DNA of 64,000 bases. Origin: Magnetococcus marinus MC-1. Its GTDB lineage: Bacteria > Pseudomonadota > Magnetococcia > Magnetococcales > Magnetococcaceae. The DNA lies in contig NC_008576.1 of NCBI RefSeq assembly GCF_000014865.1, positions 2,075,501 to 2,139,500 on the forward strand, read 5' to 3'. The notes under the pieces are model-generated. The model was not told the DNA's origin. It was given only the letters and a program-made list of their open reading frames with translations, and did not search any database. The translations under genes and the position numbers were made by a program. Position 1 is the stretch's first letter. Each line of letters starts with the position of its first letter. Shown one piece after another: positions 45,205 through 53,702 of the stretch.

Positions 45205-46179
45205 ATGTCCAGCACTCCCTATTTAAGCGAACTGGTCACCAGTACTCTGGCAGGCCGTAGCGGGTCTTTGGCCGATAACATGACCAAAAACAATGCGCTG
45301 CTGTTCCGTCTGCAAAAGAAAGACAACCTTAAACCCTTTAGCGGTGGCCGTTCCATCATTGAGGAGCTGGAGTATGCAGAAAACAGCACCTTTCAGCGCT
45401 ACAGCGGTTATGAAACCCTAAATATTGCGCCCAGCGAGGTGTTTACCGCTGCGGAGTACGATATTAAACAGGCCGCTGTGGCCGTCTCTATCTCCGGTTT
45501 GGAGCAGTTGCAAAACAGCGGTACCGAGGCGGTCATTGAACTGATGGAGAGCCGCCTTAAAAACGCAGAACGCACCATGATTAACAACATTGCCGCCGAC
45601 CTCTACAGCGATGGTACCGCCGATAGCGGCAAGCAGATTGGTGGTCTGCAACTGTTGGTGGCCGATGACCCCACCACGGGTACGGTGGGGGGCATTGATC
45701 GAGCCTCTTGGTCATTTTGGCGCAATGTCTCTTATGATTGCACCACCGATGGTGGGGCCTCGGCCACCGGCTCCAATATTCAGCAATATATGAATGCCGT
45801 GTGGCTGCAATTGGTGCGTGGTACAGACCGTCCCGACCTGATTATTGCCGACAATAACTTCTATAAGCTCTATCTGGAGTCTCTGCAAGCGGTGCAGCGT
45901 GTGGCCAGCAACGAGATGGCCGATGCCGGCTTTACCAGTGTGAAGTTTATGGATGCCGATGTGGTGTTCGATGGCGGTTATGGTGGTAATGCCCCGGATA
46001 ACCATATGTATTTCATCAACTCGAACTATCTGAAATGGCGCCCCCATAAAGATCGCAACATGGTACCTATTGGTCCTGAACGTTTTAGCACCAATCAGGA
46101 TGCCACCGTTCAATTGATCGGTGTGGCGGGTAACTTGTGCCTTTCTAACGCCTTTTTGCAAGGCGTTCTCAAAGATTAA
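45205..46179 (+). CDS. Phage major capsid protein
   Basis: A 324-residue protein of the HK97-fold major capsid type used by many podo/siphoviruses. Evidence is the N-terminal 'LADNMTKNNALLFRLQKKDN', the P-domain-like middle with 'MESRLKNAERTMINNIAADL', and 'RPDLIIADNNFYKLYLESLQ' near residue 215. The end is beta-rich ('QLIGVAGNLCLSNAFLQGVL'). ATG 45205 is chosen with AAGGC upstream; the open frame extends to 45094 without a signal. It lies after the scaffold gene and before a small head protein. Confidence 0.85.
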   Translation: MSSTPYLSELVTSTLAGRSGSLADNMTKNNALLFRLQKKDNLKPFSGGRSIIEELEYAENSTFQRYSGYETLNIAPSEVFTAAEYDIKQAAVAVSISGLEQLQNSGTEAVIELMESRLKNAERTMINNIAADLYSDGTADSGKQIGGLQLLVADDPTTGTVGGIDRASWSFWRNVSYDCTTDGGASATGSNIQQYMNAVWLQLVRGTDRPDLIIADNNFYKLYLESLQAVQRVASNEMADAGFTSVKFMDADVVFDGGYGGNAPDNHMYFINSNYLKWRPHKDRNMVPIGPERFSTNQDATVQLIGVAGNLCLSNAFLQGVLKD

Positions 46180-46193
46180 GGGGAGAAAACACC

Positions 46194-46460
46194 ATGAGTA
46201 ACTGTATTGATGGCACCCTGGGTGTCAATTTTACCAAGCGAGCCAGCCGCCCAGATTTTCAACTGGGTCATACGGTACGTGGCAACGAGAATACCCTTTG
46301 GATCTATGTTCTCGCCGCCGAAGCGGTGGCCACCGGTAGCTGTACGGTCAACACCACCACCTATGCCTTGACCGATGCAGCGGGCAACCATACCGCCGAG
46401 GCTGCCTTTGCGGCAGGTGAATATGGCTGGGTCAAACAGAGCGCTGGTTTGACCGTTTAA
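46194..46460 (+). CDS. Small phage head-associated protein
   Basis: An 88-residue beta-rich protein ('GHTVRGNENTLWIYVLAAEA', 'NHTAEAAFAAGEYGWVKQSA'). Such short proteins with 'w.Yv.A..ai..g..v......' patterns often follow the capsid gene and act as decoration or head-stabilising proteins. GGGGAG lies about 11 bases before the start. It probably shares a transcript with the capsid gene (14-base gap). Confidence 0.6.
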   Translation: MSNCIDGTLGVNFTKRASRPDFQLGHTVRGNENTLWIYVLAAEAVATGSCTVNTTTYALTDAAGNHTAEAAFAAGEYGWVKQSAGLTV

Positions 46461-46570
46461 CGGGAACGTTCCTTTTTTTGTCAACGCAGCCACCCTTAGA
46501 ACCGTGCAAAAAATAGCATAGGATATAAACCTTTGTGACCATTTATAGGTTAAAGGGTCTGCACGACAGC

Positions 46571-46605
46571 AGGGCCGGAAGATGAACCCTTCCGGCCCTT
46601 TTTTA
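46571..46605 (+). terminator. Terminator after capsid genes
   Basis: The perfect 11-bp arms AGGGCCGGAAG / CTTCCGGCCCT are followed by T6. Confidence 0.93.
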
Positions 46606-46663
46606 GCTATTTTTTAGCGCAAACGGGCATGTCAAATGCCCGCTATGGAGAGAGAGACATCGT

Positions 46664-47281
46664 ATGGACAATCGTGACATGGGTCGTGAACCCGGGGATG
46701 AAAAGCTGTTTGTGGAATTTTTTATGAAAGCTGTGGAGCACAAGGCGCGATCCCTGGAACAGGGGCGTCCAGTGCATGTGGAGAGAGAGTATATCAAGAT
46801 TATTGTGCCCGGATCCAAAGATACCTTTATTGCGCCGGTACGTGAGCGGGACAAGATGCGTTTTGCCCGTCACTATCAAGCCTTTAAAAATAAGGATCGC
46901 ACCGCCGAAATCGAGGGGACCCTGTTAGAGAGTTGGCCCGCTCTAAGTGTGACCCGGGTAGCCGATTTGAAAGCGATGCACATTTTTACCGTGGAGCAAC
47001 TGGCCGCATTGCCAGATAACGCCATCCAGAAGATAGGGTTGGGGGCGCGTGAGTTGGTGGCACAGGCCAAAGCCTATCTGGAAAATGCCAAGGATAGCGC
47101 GGTGGCGCAACAGTTGGCCGTCGCGTTGGAAAAACGGGATCAACGCATTGCCGAGCTGGAAAAATTGGTGGAAAAAATGGTGGAAGCGAAAGCTCCGCTC
47201 AAGCGTCGCGGGCGTAAAACAGTAGAAGAGATGGATGAGGTGGTGTGTGTCCAGGCTGAACAGGATGGAGAGTTGGTATGA
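46664..47281 (+). CDS. Phage structural/connector-region protein
   Basis: A 205-residue protein. The N-terminal half includes 'KLFVEFFMKAVEHKARS' and 'IKIIVPGSKDTFIAPVRERD'. The middle has a helix-hairpin-helix-like stretch 'LKAMHIFTVEQLAALPDNAI' and 'KIGLGARELVAQAKAYL', then a coiled coil and a basic tail ('KRRGRKTVEEMDEV'). Proteins of this plan lie between capsid and head-tail adaptor in podovirus-like genomes. The exact role is not known. It overlaps the next gene by 4 bases (ATGA). Confidence 0.65.
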   Translation: MDNRDMGREPGDEKLFVEFFMKAVEHKARSLEQGRPVHVEREYIKIIVPGSKDTFIAPVRERDKMRFARHYQAFKNKDRTAEIEGTLLESWPALSVTRVADLKAMHIFTVEQLAALPDNAIQKIGLGARELVAQAKAYLENAKDSAVAQQLAVALEKRDQRIAELEKLVEKMVEAKAPLKRRGRKTVEEMDEVVCVQAEQDGELV

Positions 47282-47979
47282 GCCTGTTGAGTATGGTCCA
47301 GCAGGCGGCTGACTTGATCGGGGTGCAGCGTCCTACGCAGGTGGTCTCTAGCAGTGATCCCACCATTCGGCAACTCCTGGCGGTGGCGCAGATGGAGGGG
47401 CGCACCTTGGCGGCCCGTGGACCCTGGCCAGAGATGACCCGTGAGGCCAGCTTTACTACCGTCGCCGGGCAGGCTAACTACGATCTGCAAAGCTTGGTCC
47501 CGGATATGGACTTTTTGATCAACAATACCATGTGGAATCGCACCACAGGGCGTGTGGTAGGGGGCCCCATGAGCGCCATGGATTGGCAAGCCAATCGCGC
47601 CCACGGGAGCGCGACCCCCTTTCCCACGTTTCGTATTCGTGAAGGTGTGCTTATGTTTGCGCCGACACCCGCTCAGTCGGAGAGCTACAGTTTTGAGTAT
47701 CACAGCAAAAACTGGTGCAAAAGCAGCGCGGGGGATGGCCAGCAGGGGTGGCAAGCCGATAGCGATGTGGGCATTTTGAGCGAACATTTGATGACCCTTG
47801 GCCTGGTCTGGCGCTTTAAAAAGGCCAAGGGCTTTGACTACAGCCAAGAGTATGGGGCGTATCAAAATGAGGTCTCACAAAAAAAGGCCCGTTCTGGTGG
47901 TTCCCCCATACTCTCGTTGGTTGGTGGTCCCTCTTACACCATTCAACGGGGGGTTACAGGGGGCGGGCACTGGTACTAG
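47278..47979 (+). CDS. Phage head-tail adaptor (tail tubular A-like)
   Basis: A 233-residue protein. 'MSLLSMVQQAADLIGVQRPT' and 'RQLLAVAQMEGRTLAARGPW' at the N-terminus, then 'TTVAGQANYDLQSLVPDMDF', 'FRIREGVLMFAPTPAQSESY' and 'LSEHLMTLGLVWRFKKAKG'. These match the pattern of podovirus adaptor/gp11-like proteins that join the portal ring to the tail. Assignment is from remembered family pattern and order. The start overlaps the previous gene. Confidence 0.7.
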   Translation: MSLLSMVQQAADLIGVQRPTQVVSSSDPTIRQLLAVAQMEGRTLAARGPWPEMTREASFTTVAGQANYDLQSLVPDMDFLINNTMWNRTTGRVVGGPMSAMDWQANRAHGSATPFPTFRIREGVLMFAPTPAQSESYSFEYHSKNWCKSSAGDGQQGWQADSDVGILSEHLMTLGLVWRFKKAKGFDYSQEYGAYQNEVSQKKARSGGSPILSLVGGPSYTIQRGVTGGGHWY

Positions 47980-48053
47980 GGGGGGCTGGTGTAACAAGAT
48001 TTTCAAAAGAATCGCACGGTCTGGTGTGAAGAGGTTTTGACCGCTCCCGATAT

Positions 48054-48087
48054 GGGCTCCCCGCTTGTGGTGGAGCCCCTTTTTTTG
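48054..48087 (+). terminator. Terminator ahead of tail nozzle gene
   Basis: GGGCTCC / GGAGCCC stem with an 11-base loop and T7 tail, 57 bases before the next start. Confidence 0.85.
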
Positions 48088-48143
48088 GCGTTGAGGATGC
48101 CCCCCTGGGGGGATCTATGTTGCGTGCAACAGAGGGTTTGAAT

Positions 48144-49643
48144 ATGGCAAAAGTGCGACACTCGGGGACCTCTATTCCAGCGCCTACCCGGGGCTGGAAT
48201 GCCAAGGATGATATGGGGTCCATGCGTCGGGACGAGGCGATTATTTTGGATAACCTGATGCCCCACAGCTCCTATGTGGCGCTGCGGGGGGGGTATCAAC
48301 CGCAGGCCGACAACCTGCCTGGAGCGGTAGAGAGCATGTTGCCTTGGAGTGGGGCTAGCAGCCGCTGTCTGTTTGTGGTGAGCGCAGGGGAGATCCACGA
48401 TTGCACCAACGGTAACTCCAGTGGGGCCTTGGTGAGCGGTCTGGCTTCAAGCCGGTGGCAGCATGTCAACTATAAGGGGCGGCTCTTCATAGCCAACGGG
48501 GTGGATGCCCCCATGGATTATGACGGCACCAGTTGGAACACCACAGCTTGGAGTGGAGAGGGTTTGATCACAACCCATTTGATAGGGGTTAACCTTTTTC
48601 AGCAGCGCCTTTTTTTTGTGGAAAAAGAGAGTGCGGCGGTGTGGTACGCCGATGCTGGGGCCGTGAGTGGGGTTATGAACCGCTTTGATCTGGCCAGCTA
48701 TGCACCCAATGGGGGCTACTTGCAAGCCATGGGCACCTGGACCCGTGATGGTGGGGATGGTCTGGATGATTTTGCGGTGTTCCTTATGTCTGAAGGGGAT
48801 GTGTTGATCTATCAAGGCAGCAATCCGAATGATGCCACCAGTTGGAGTCTGGTAGGGATCTATCGTTTGGGGGCCCCCATTGGTCGGCGCTGTGTGATGC
48901 GTTATGGCTCGGACCTGATTGTGATCACCCAGGATGGTTATCTGCCGCTGAGTAAGGTATTGAGCGGCAGCCGCAGTGGTGAAGCGTTGTCAGATCGGAT
49001 ACAGGGTGCCTTGAGCGTAGCGATCCGTAACAGCGCCAGCCGCTTTGGGTGGCAGGCATTGCACTATCCGGCGGGTAACTATCTGCTGTTTAACGTGCCT
49101 CAGGCTTCGGGACGCTATGAACAACATATTTTTAACATGACCACCGGGGCGTGGTGCCGTTTTACCGGGCAAAACGGCATCTGTTGGGCGGTGTTTGAGG
49201 ATAGGCTTTATTTTGGTGCTCAAAATGGCGTGCTCTATCGGGCCGACTACGGTACCCATGATGATGGTCAGGATATTGTGACCGATGGCCGCACCTCGTT
49301 TCAATATTTGGGGGGGCGTAGCAGCACCAAGCGCTTTACCATGATGCGACCGTTGCTCTCTTCGGACGCCAATTTACCCGTTTCATTAACCCTGGATACC
49401 GATTTTGGAGAGAATCCTCCTGCACCAGCGATCTCCTCGCCCAATCAGGCTGAGGGTGCGGCATGGGACAGTGAACAGTGGGATACGGCCACTTGGGGAG
49501 GGGCGATGCAGATTCGGGGTCAGTGGCAGAGCTGTCTGGGGATTGGCTACTGCGTTTCGGTGCGCTTGCGAACCGCCACCGCCAACCAAAATGTGCGCTG
49601 GCATGCATTGGATGTGCAATTTGAGAAAGGGCAGGGATTATGA
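48144..49643 (+). CDS. Phage tail nozzle / DNA-stabilisation-like protein
   Basis: A 499-residue beta-rich protein that looks like a beta-propeller: repeated 'GAVESMLPWSGASSRCLFVV', 'WQHVNYKGRLFIANGVDAPM', 'GICWAVFEDRLYFGAQNGVL'. The start 'PAPTRGWNAKD' and 'LDNLMPHSSYVALRGGYQ' is a common opening for these podovirus tail proteins (gp12- or gp10-like). ATG 48144 is preferred to ATG 48117; both have purine-rich leaders. It ends with a 4-base overlap with the GNAT gene. Confidence 0.7.
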   Translation: MAKVRHSGTSIPAPTRGWNAKDDMGSMRRDEAIILDNLMPHSSYVALRGGYQPQADNLPGAVESMLPWSGASSRCLFVVSAGEIHDCTNGNSSGALVSGLASSRWQHVNYKGRLFIANGVDAPMDYDGTSWNTTAWSGEGLITTHLIGVNLFQQRLFFVEKESAAVWYADAGAVSGVMNRFDLASYAPNGGYLQAMGTWTRDGGDGLDDFAVFLMSEGDVLIYQGSNPNDATSWSLVGIYRLGAPIGRRCVMRYGSDLIVITQDGYLPLSKVLSGSRSGEALSDRIQGALSVAIRNSASRFGWQALHYPAGNYLLFNVPQASGRYEQHIFNMTTGAWCRFTGQNGICWAVFEDRLYFGAQNGVLYRADYGTHDDGQDIVTDGRTSFQYLGGRSSTKRFTMMRPLLSSDANLPVSLTLDTDFGENPPAPAISSPNQAEGAAWDSEQWDTATWGGAMQIRGQWQSCLGIGYCVSVRLRTATANQNVRWHALDVQFEKGQGL

Positions 49644-50083
49644 CCATTCGCGTTATCCCCATAGATCACACTTTGGCTGCGCAGTGGGTCAGTGAAAAGA
49701 TGGTTGAACCGGTCCAATTTGGGGCGGGCCGTGCCCTGGCGGCGGTGGATGGCTCTGAGTTGTTGGCGGCGGTGCTCTATCAAAACTATCGCGATGTGGA
49801 CATTGAGATGGCCATTGCCGCCTCTCATCCCCGTTGGGCCAAAAGGGGGGTGATTGGAGCCTTTTTTCACTATCCCTTTGTGCAGTTGGGCTGCCGACGT
49901 GTCACCAGTTTGGTGGCCCACACCAATAGAGCCTCGCAACGTTTGGCCGAGGGGCTGGGGTTTCAACTGGAGGGGCGCTGTCGCCAAAGTTATCCCGCTG
50001 GGCAGGATGCCTTAATTTACGGACTGCTTAAAACAGAGTGTCGCTGGTTGGCTCCTCAAGTCAGGCCAAACCAGTCTGCTTGA
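49640..50083 (+). CDS. GNAT-family N-acetyltransferase in phage tail module
   Basis: A 147-residue acetyl-CoA-dependent acyltransferase. The A-motif is weak but the fold pattern is visible: 'AAVLYQNYRDVDIEMAIAAS' then 'FFHYPFVQLGCRRVTSLVAH' and 'NRASQRLAEGLGFQLEGRCR', as in RimJ-like proteins. Its start overlaps the stop of the tail nozzle gene (ATGA), so it belongs to the phage operon. GNAT genes at this point occur in several podoviruses; the target is unknown. Confidence 0.75.
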   Translation: MTIRVIPIDHTLAAQWVSEKMVEPVQFGAGRALAAVDGSELLAAVLYQNYRDVDIEMAIAASHPRWAKRGVIGAFFHYPFVQLGCRRVTSLVAHTNRASQRLAEGLGFQLEGRCRQSYPAGQDALIYGLLKTECRWLAPQVRPNQSA

Positions 50084-50113
50084 TTGGTGCAGCACGCACC
50101 CGTTTGTTCACAG

Positions 50114-50137
50114 CCCCGCCCATGCGGGGTTTTTTTT
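50114..50137 (+). terminator. Terminator ahead of tail fibre gene
   Basis: CCCCGC-CCAT-GCGGGG is followed by T8, 24 bases before the tail fibre start codon. Confidence 0.85.
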
Positions 50138-50161
50138 ATGATGTCAAGAGGAGGATGTGCC

Positions 50162-51280
50162 ATGGCCAGAGATGGATTGGGTACACACAACCGGCTCTAT
50201 AGTTGGAGTGAGGAGGCCAGTGGGGGCAACCCCATCTCCAGTACCAAAATGGATGCCGAAATGAACGACATGGTGGCAGAGATCAGCAACAGCCTGCCCC
50301 GTGATGGACAGGCAGCACCCACCGCCAACCTACCCATGGGGGGGTATAAGCATACCAATGTGGCCAATGCCACCGCGCGTAGCCACTATGCCACTGCGGC
50401 CCAATTGCAAGATGGCAGCTTAACCCATGGTAGTGAGAGCGGTACCACCAATAGCTATTTGTTAACCTTAGCGCCTGGACTGACTGGGTATCAAGCTGGG
50501 CAACTGTTCAGCTTTGTAGCGACGCATAGCAACAGTGGGGCAGCAACGATAAATATTAATGGTTTGGGTGCGGTAGCCATTAAAAAGCAGGTTACACAAG
50601 ATCTGGCCGCAGGGGATATCGCCACCGGTAGTGTGGTGATGGTGGTGCATGATGGTAGCCATTTTCAGTTACTTAATGCAGCCACCTTAGAGCACGCTGC
50701 GCTGGTGGGGGCTGGCAGTAACACCCATGCCGAGATTGATGCCCATTTAAGCCAGCAGGATAACCCCCACAACGTCACCGATGCCCAAGTGGGGGTGGAT
50801 GAGGCAAAGTGGAATGCCAACCGATTGCAGGGTGTGACGGTGGATAATAGCGACATTGGCGAGGGTAAATGCCTCGCTTATGACAGCGGCACAGAGAGCC
50901 TAACTTATCAAACCATCGATACAGCAACCGTTGTTTCATCTGGCGAGCTAACCCTTAGCCCAATCTTTTCAGCCGGTCGCTATCAGGTGGCACACGGTCT
51001 GGGTGGGGTGCCCTCTCTGGTCTCCATCTATCTGGTGTGCGTTTTGGCCGAGCACGGCTATAGCGTGGGTCAACGCTTAGAGTTAATGATTCATGCCGAA
51101 GGTGCAGATTCGACCTACTTTAATGCATCCATGGATAGCAACTCGATCATTTTCCGGTTTAATGACGTTTCTCAAGTCTCTGATTACGAGCTCTACACCC
51201 TTGTGGAAGATGGTTTGAGCAGCGCGCGCCTCACCGCATCGCATTGGGCGATCCAATGTCATGCCTATCGTTTTTTATAA
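50162..51280 (+). CDS. Phage tail fibre protein
   Basis: A 372-residue protein. The N-terminus 'SWSEEASGGNPISSTKMDAE' and 'DGQAAPTANLPMGGYKHTNV' is the standard attachment region of podovirus-type fibres (the 'a.anlpmgg.khtnvadata' box). A long beta-rich shaft follows with 'LTGYQAGQLFSFVATHSNSG' and 'AHLSQQDNPHNVTDAQVGVD' (a T4-fibre-like 'H.nPHnVT..Qvg' repeat). The C-terminal domain probably binds the host surface. GAGGAGG lies 7 bases before ATG 50162. Confidence 0.85.
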   Translation: MARDGLGTHNRLYSWSEEASGGNPISSTKMDAEMNDMVAEISNSLPRDGQAAPTANLPMGGYKHTNVANATARSHYATAAQLQDGSLTHGSESGTTNSYLLTLAPGLTGYQAGQLFSFVATHSNSGAATININGLGAVAIKKQVTQDLAAGDIATGSVVMVVHDGSHFQLLNAATLEHAALVGAGSNTHAEIDAHLSQQDNPHNVTDAQVGVDEAKWNANRLQGVTVDNSDIGEGKCLAYDSGTESLTYQTIDTATVVSSGELTLSPIFSAGRYQVAHGLGGVPSLVSIYLVCVLAEHGYSVGQRLELMIHAEGADSTYFNASMDSNSIIFRFNDVSQVSDYELYTLVEDGLSSARLTASHWAIQCHAYRFL

Positions 51281-51295
51281 GAGAGGAAAGATGAA

Positions 51296-51595
51296 ATGAC
51301 GGTACAAGCTTTTGCACCTGGCCCAACCAGTTCAATTGCCGTGTCGGAGAGTTCGCAGTCGGTTTTAATTGGGGGCGATGGGGCGCAAGTGATGGTCACC
51401 AACAGTGGTGCTGCGGTGGTGTTTATTGCATTTGGTCAAGGCAGTGTCACGGCCAGTGTGGGTGATACCCCGATTCTACCGGGCAGTGTGCAGGTCTTTA
51501 GCCGCTCCCCCCGTATGCACACCCATGCAGCGGCGCTTTGCGCCGCTGGGCAGAGCAGCCATTCCATTTATTTTACCTCAGGTGGAGGCATCTAA
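51296..51595 (+). CDS. Small phage protein, tail region
   Basis: A 99-residue beta-rich protein: 'FAPGPTSSIAVSESSQSVLI', 'VMVTNSGAAVVFIAFGQGSV'. Short proteins of this type (a jelly-roll-like 'ttss..v.v...s..v.itN.g...v.v..G') recur in phage tail regions. AGAGGAAAG precedes the start. The 50-codon gene follows after 2 bases. Role unknown. Confidence 0.6.
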   Translation: MTVQAFAPGPTSSIAVSESSQSVLIGGDGAQVMVTNSGAAVVFIAFGQGSVTASVGDTPILPGSVQVFSRSPRMHTHAAALCAAGQSSHSIYFTSGGGI

Positions 51596-51597
51596 CC

Positions 51598-51750
51598 ATG
51601 GCATTAATACGACGTTTTGGTTGTCAGCACCATCGGTTGCGTGGCTTGCTGGGGCTGGCTGTGGTGTTGTCTGAACCGGCATGTCTGCTTCTGCAAGGGG
51701 GCGATTTTTTTCTGCTGGAATCCGCAGATCATCTTATTTTAGAAGGATAA
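51598..51750 (+). CDS. Very small phage protein
   Basis: 50 residues with an Arg/His-rich start and a C-terminal 'LLLQGGDFFLLESADHLILE'. This repeats the 'LLLEdG..LLLEg' pattern often found at the ends of phage tail-region proteins. GGAGG lies 9 bases before ATG 51598. Position between two clear phage genes with tight spacing (2 and 6 bases) supports it. Confidence 0.55.
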   Translation: MALIRRFGCQHHRLRGLLGLAVVLSEPACLLLQGGDFFLLESADHLILEG

Positions 51751-51756
51751 TAGGGT

Positions 51757-52875
51757 ATGGCTGATCAACCATTGACACAACTGCCTGCTCTGTTGGATGT
51801 GCAGGAGAGTGATCTGCTTTATGCGGTGCGGGATGGGCAGTCCAAGCAGCTTGACGTGGCAACATTAAGGGGCATGAACGAGGGTCTCTATGCTCCAGTT
51901 AGCCACGGGCATAGCCTGTCTGACATCACTGACGCGGGGCAGGCCGCCGCCTTAGCGGTAGGCACTACCCCTGGCACGGTGGCGGCGGGGGATCATAACC
52001 ATAGCGGCCTCTATCAACCCCACTTCACCAGCAGCTACACCCTGCCCAGCGCCGATGGCAGCAGTGGGCAGGTGCCGCAAACCAACGGGGCCGGTGTCGT
52101 AAGCTGGGTGGATATGGCGGCAGGGGGTGGGGGCGCTACGGCACTGAATGAGCTAAGCGATGTGGCCTATCTGGCCGGGGCCTCGGGTTATGTGATCATG
52201 GATGATGGGGTAGAAACCCCTCAGCCCGGGCAAATAGCGATTGGTGATCTGAACGGGGCGAGCTATGCGGGTGCGATCTCGATTGGCATGAACGTCACCA
52301 CCACCGGCCTTAATGCGGTGGTCATTGGCGCAGGGGCATCGGGTGGCGTTCAAGATGTGGCGCTTGGTTATGGTGCAACGGCTACTGGTTATGGCGTAGC
52401 GGTTGGCACGAACGCCAAGGCAAAGTCGGCCTGTGTTGCGATTGGACGAAACACCGGATCTTCCGGATCGGTCTATTCCTTTGTGGCCATCGGTGACGGA
52501 GTAACGGGTTCTGATTATTCTTCGGCGGTTGGTGCGAATGCTGTCAATGGACAAGGATCTTGTATCCTTGGAAATTATGCCAGTGCTGCCTATTGGGGGC
52601 ATGCGATTGGTCGTTACGCAACGGCTGGCAATTATGCAACGGCCATTGGAACATCGTCGAACGCATACGCGCACTCAATCGCTATTGGACAGAGCGCGGC
52701 AACCACCTCTGCGGGTGAAGTTGTGTTACGCGCGAATGCCATCGACCTGCTGCGCATCTCTAGCGCTGGCGTGGCTATCTACGGTGGCGCTTATACACTC
52801 CCCATTACCGATGGTAGCGCCGGTCAGGTGCTGCAAACCGATGGTGCGGGCAATCTCTCTTGGGTCACTTTATAA
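51757..52875 (+). CDS. Phage tail fibre with YadA-like head repeats
   Basis: A 372-residue protein. The middle (about 150-325) has left-handed beta-roll repeats of the YadA head type: 'AVVIGAGASGG', 'VALGYGATATGYGVAVG', 'HAIGRYATAGNYATAIG', 'SIAIGQSA'. It is flanked by two related 'YTLP..DGS.GQV.QT.GAG' boxes at about residues 93 and 348. Trimeric adhesins and fibres use this fold to bind surfaces. The C-terminus ends with 'GNLSWVTL', the common tail-fibre end. Atypically many AAC/GCA-rich codons occur in the head section, which suggests separate acquisition. Confidence 0.82.
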   Translation: MADQPLTQLPALLDVQESDLLYAVRDGQSKQLDVATLRGMNEGLYAPVSHGHSLSDITDAGQAAALAVGTTPGTVAAGDHNHSGLYQPHFTSSYTLPSADGSSGQVPQTNGAGVVSWVDMAAGGGGATALNELSDVAYLAGASGYVIMDDGVETPQPGQIAIGDLNGASYAGAISIGMNVTTTGLNAVVIGAGASGGVQDVALGYGATATGYGVAVGTNAKAKSACVAIGRNTGSSGSVYSFVAIGDGVTGSDYSSAVGANAVNGQGSCILGNYASAAYWGHAIGRYATAGNYATAIGTSSNAYAHSIAIGQSAATTSAGEVVLRANAIDLLRISSAGVAIYGGAYTLPITDGSAGQVLQTDGAGNLSWVTL

Positions 52876-52885
52876 GGAACGAACC

Positions 52886-53158
52886 ATGGCTTTACAACTG
52901 AACTTTACCTCGTCGCGTTTTGGGGTCAACTGTCCCGATGGGTATGTGCGTATCTACAGCTTTCAAGGGGATAACAAGCGGGTGCATTGTCGGGCGGGCT
53001 TCTACGCCTCAAAGGCAGCGCGAGCGGCTGGACAAGCCCCGTTAGAAGAAGAGGGGTTTGAGTTTGATTTTGACGAATCCGATGGGGATAACCTGCTCAA
53101 GCGGCTCTACGCCAACATCAAGGCAGATCCGCGATTTGCCTTGGCACTGGATGTGTGA
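52886..53158 (+). CDS. Small phage protein after tail fibre
   Basis: A 90-residue protein, 'SSRFGVNCPDGYVRIYSFQG' followed by an acidic C-terminus ('FEFDFDESDGDNLLKRLYAN'). AAGGAAC precedes the start, 10 bases after the fibre gene. It may be a fibre assembly factor by position; the family is not recognised. It is the last gene of phage block 2. Confidence 0.65.
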   Translation: MALQLNFTSSRFGVNCPDGYVRIYSFQGDNKRVHCRAGFYASKAARAAGQAPLEEEGFEFDFDESDGDNLLKRLYANIKADPRFALALDV

Positions 53159-53702
53159 CACAGCGCATTAAAAATGTGCGCAATTGTAACAAGCGAGCCG
53201 TGTTGAGGCTCTTGCCCAGCATCCATGCTGGGGTAAGTAAGGTGCGCCACCGCAGTAAAAAACGATCCCCACAAATTGTTTACCCAGAGCCCATGTTATC
53301 TTTAACGGCCCCATTCTGAGACCGATTGATGGTAAGCCACTGCCCTCTTTGGATGGCAGTGGCTTATTTGTCTGCATAGAAAATAGATTTCACGTGTGAG
53401 GGTTTGTTTTATTGGATAAAACAATCAATTTTCCGCGCGTTTGAGGGGGCTGTTTTTTTTCCCTTTTCAGGATTCTAACCGCTTACCAAAATGTTGAGTT
53501 GCATACCCTGTTAGCCGATGGTTCTTCGCTACATGGGCAACCTTTACAAGCACGCTCTGCGAGTGCGACTGGAAAAATGATACAGAATATCCATTTGTTC
53601 GGATTTAATCGTAACAAATGCTTGGTTCTTGGTGGGAAACATGGCACTCTTGGGGTAGCATGTGGAACTTTGTATTGGCTTTCCACCTATTTAGGAATTT
53701 TT
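53159..53702 (+). other. Non-coding end of phage block 2
   Basis: A gap of about 540 bases. It holds a hairpin CCCAGCAT-CC-ATGCTGGG (53215-53232) and the terminator at 53333. The later part is the upstream region of the REC-PP2C gene. An open frame enters from 53499, but its codons before 53703 lack a start signal. Confidence 0.5.
53333..53372 (+). terminator. Final terminator of phage block 2
   Basis: A perfect 12-bp stem TAAGCCACTGCC / GGCAGTGGCTTA with a 10-base loop is followed by TTTGTCT. Confidence 0.8.
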
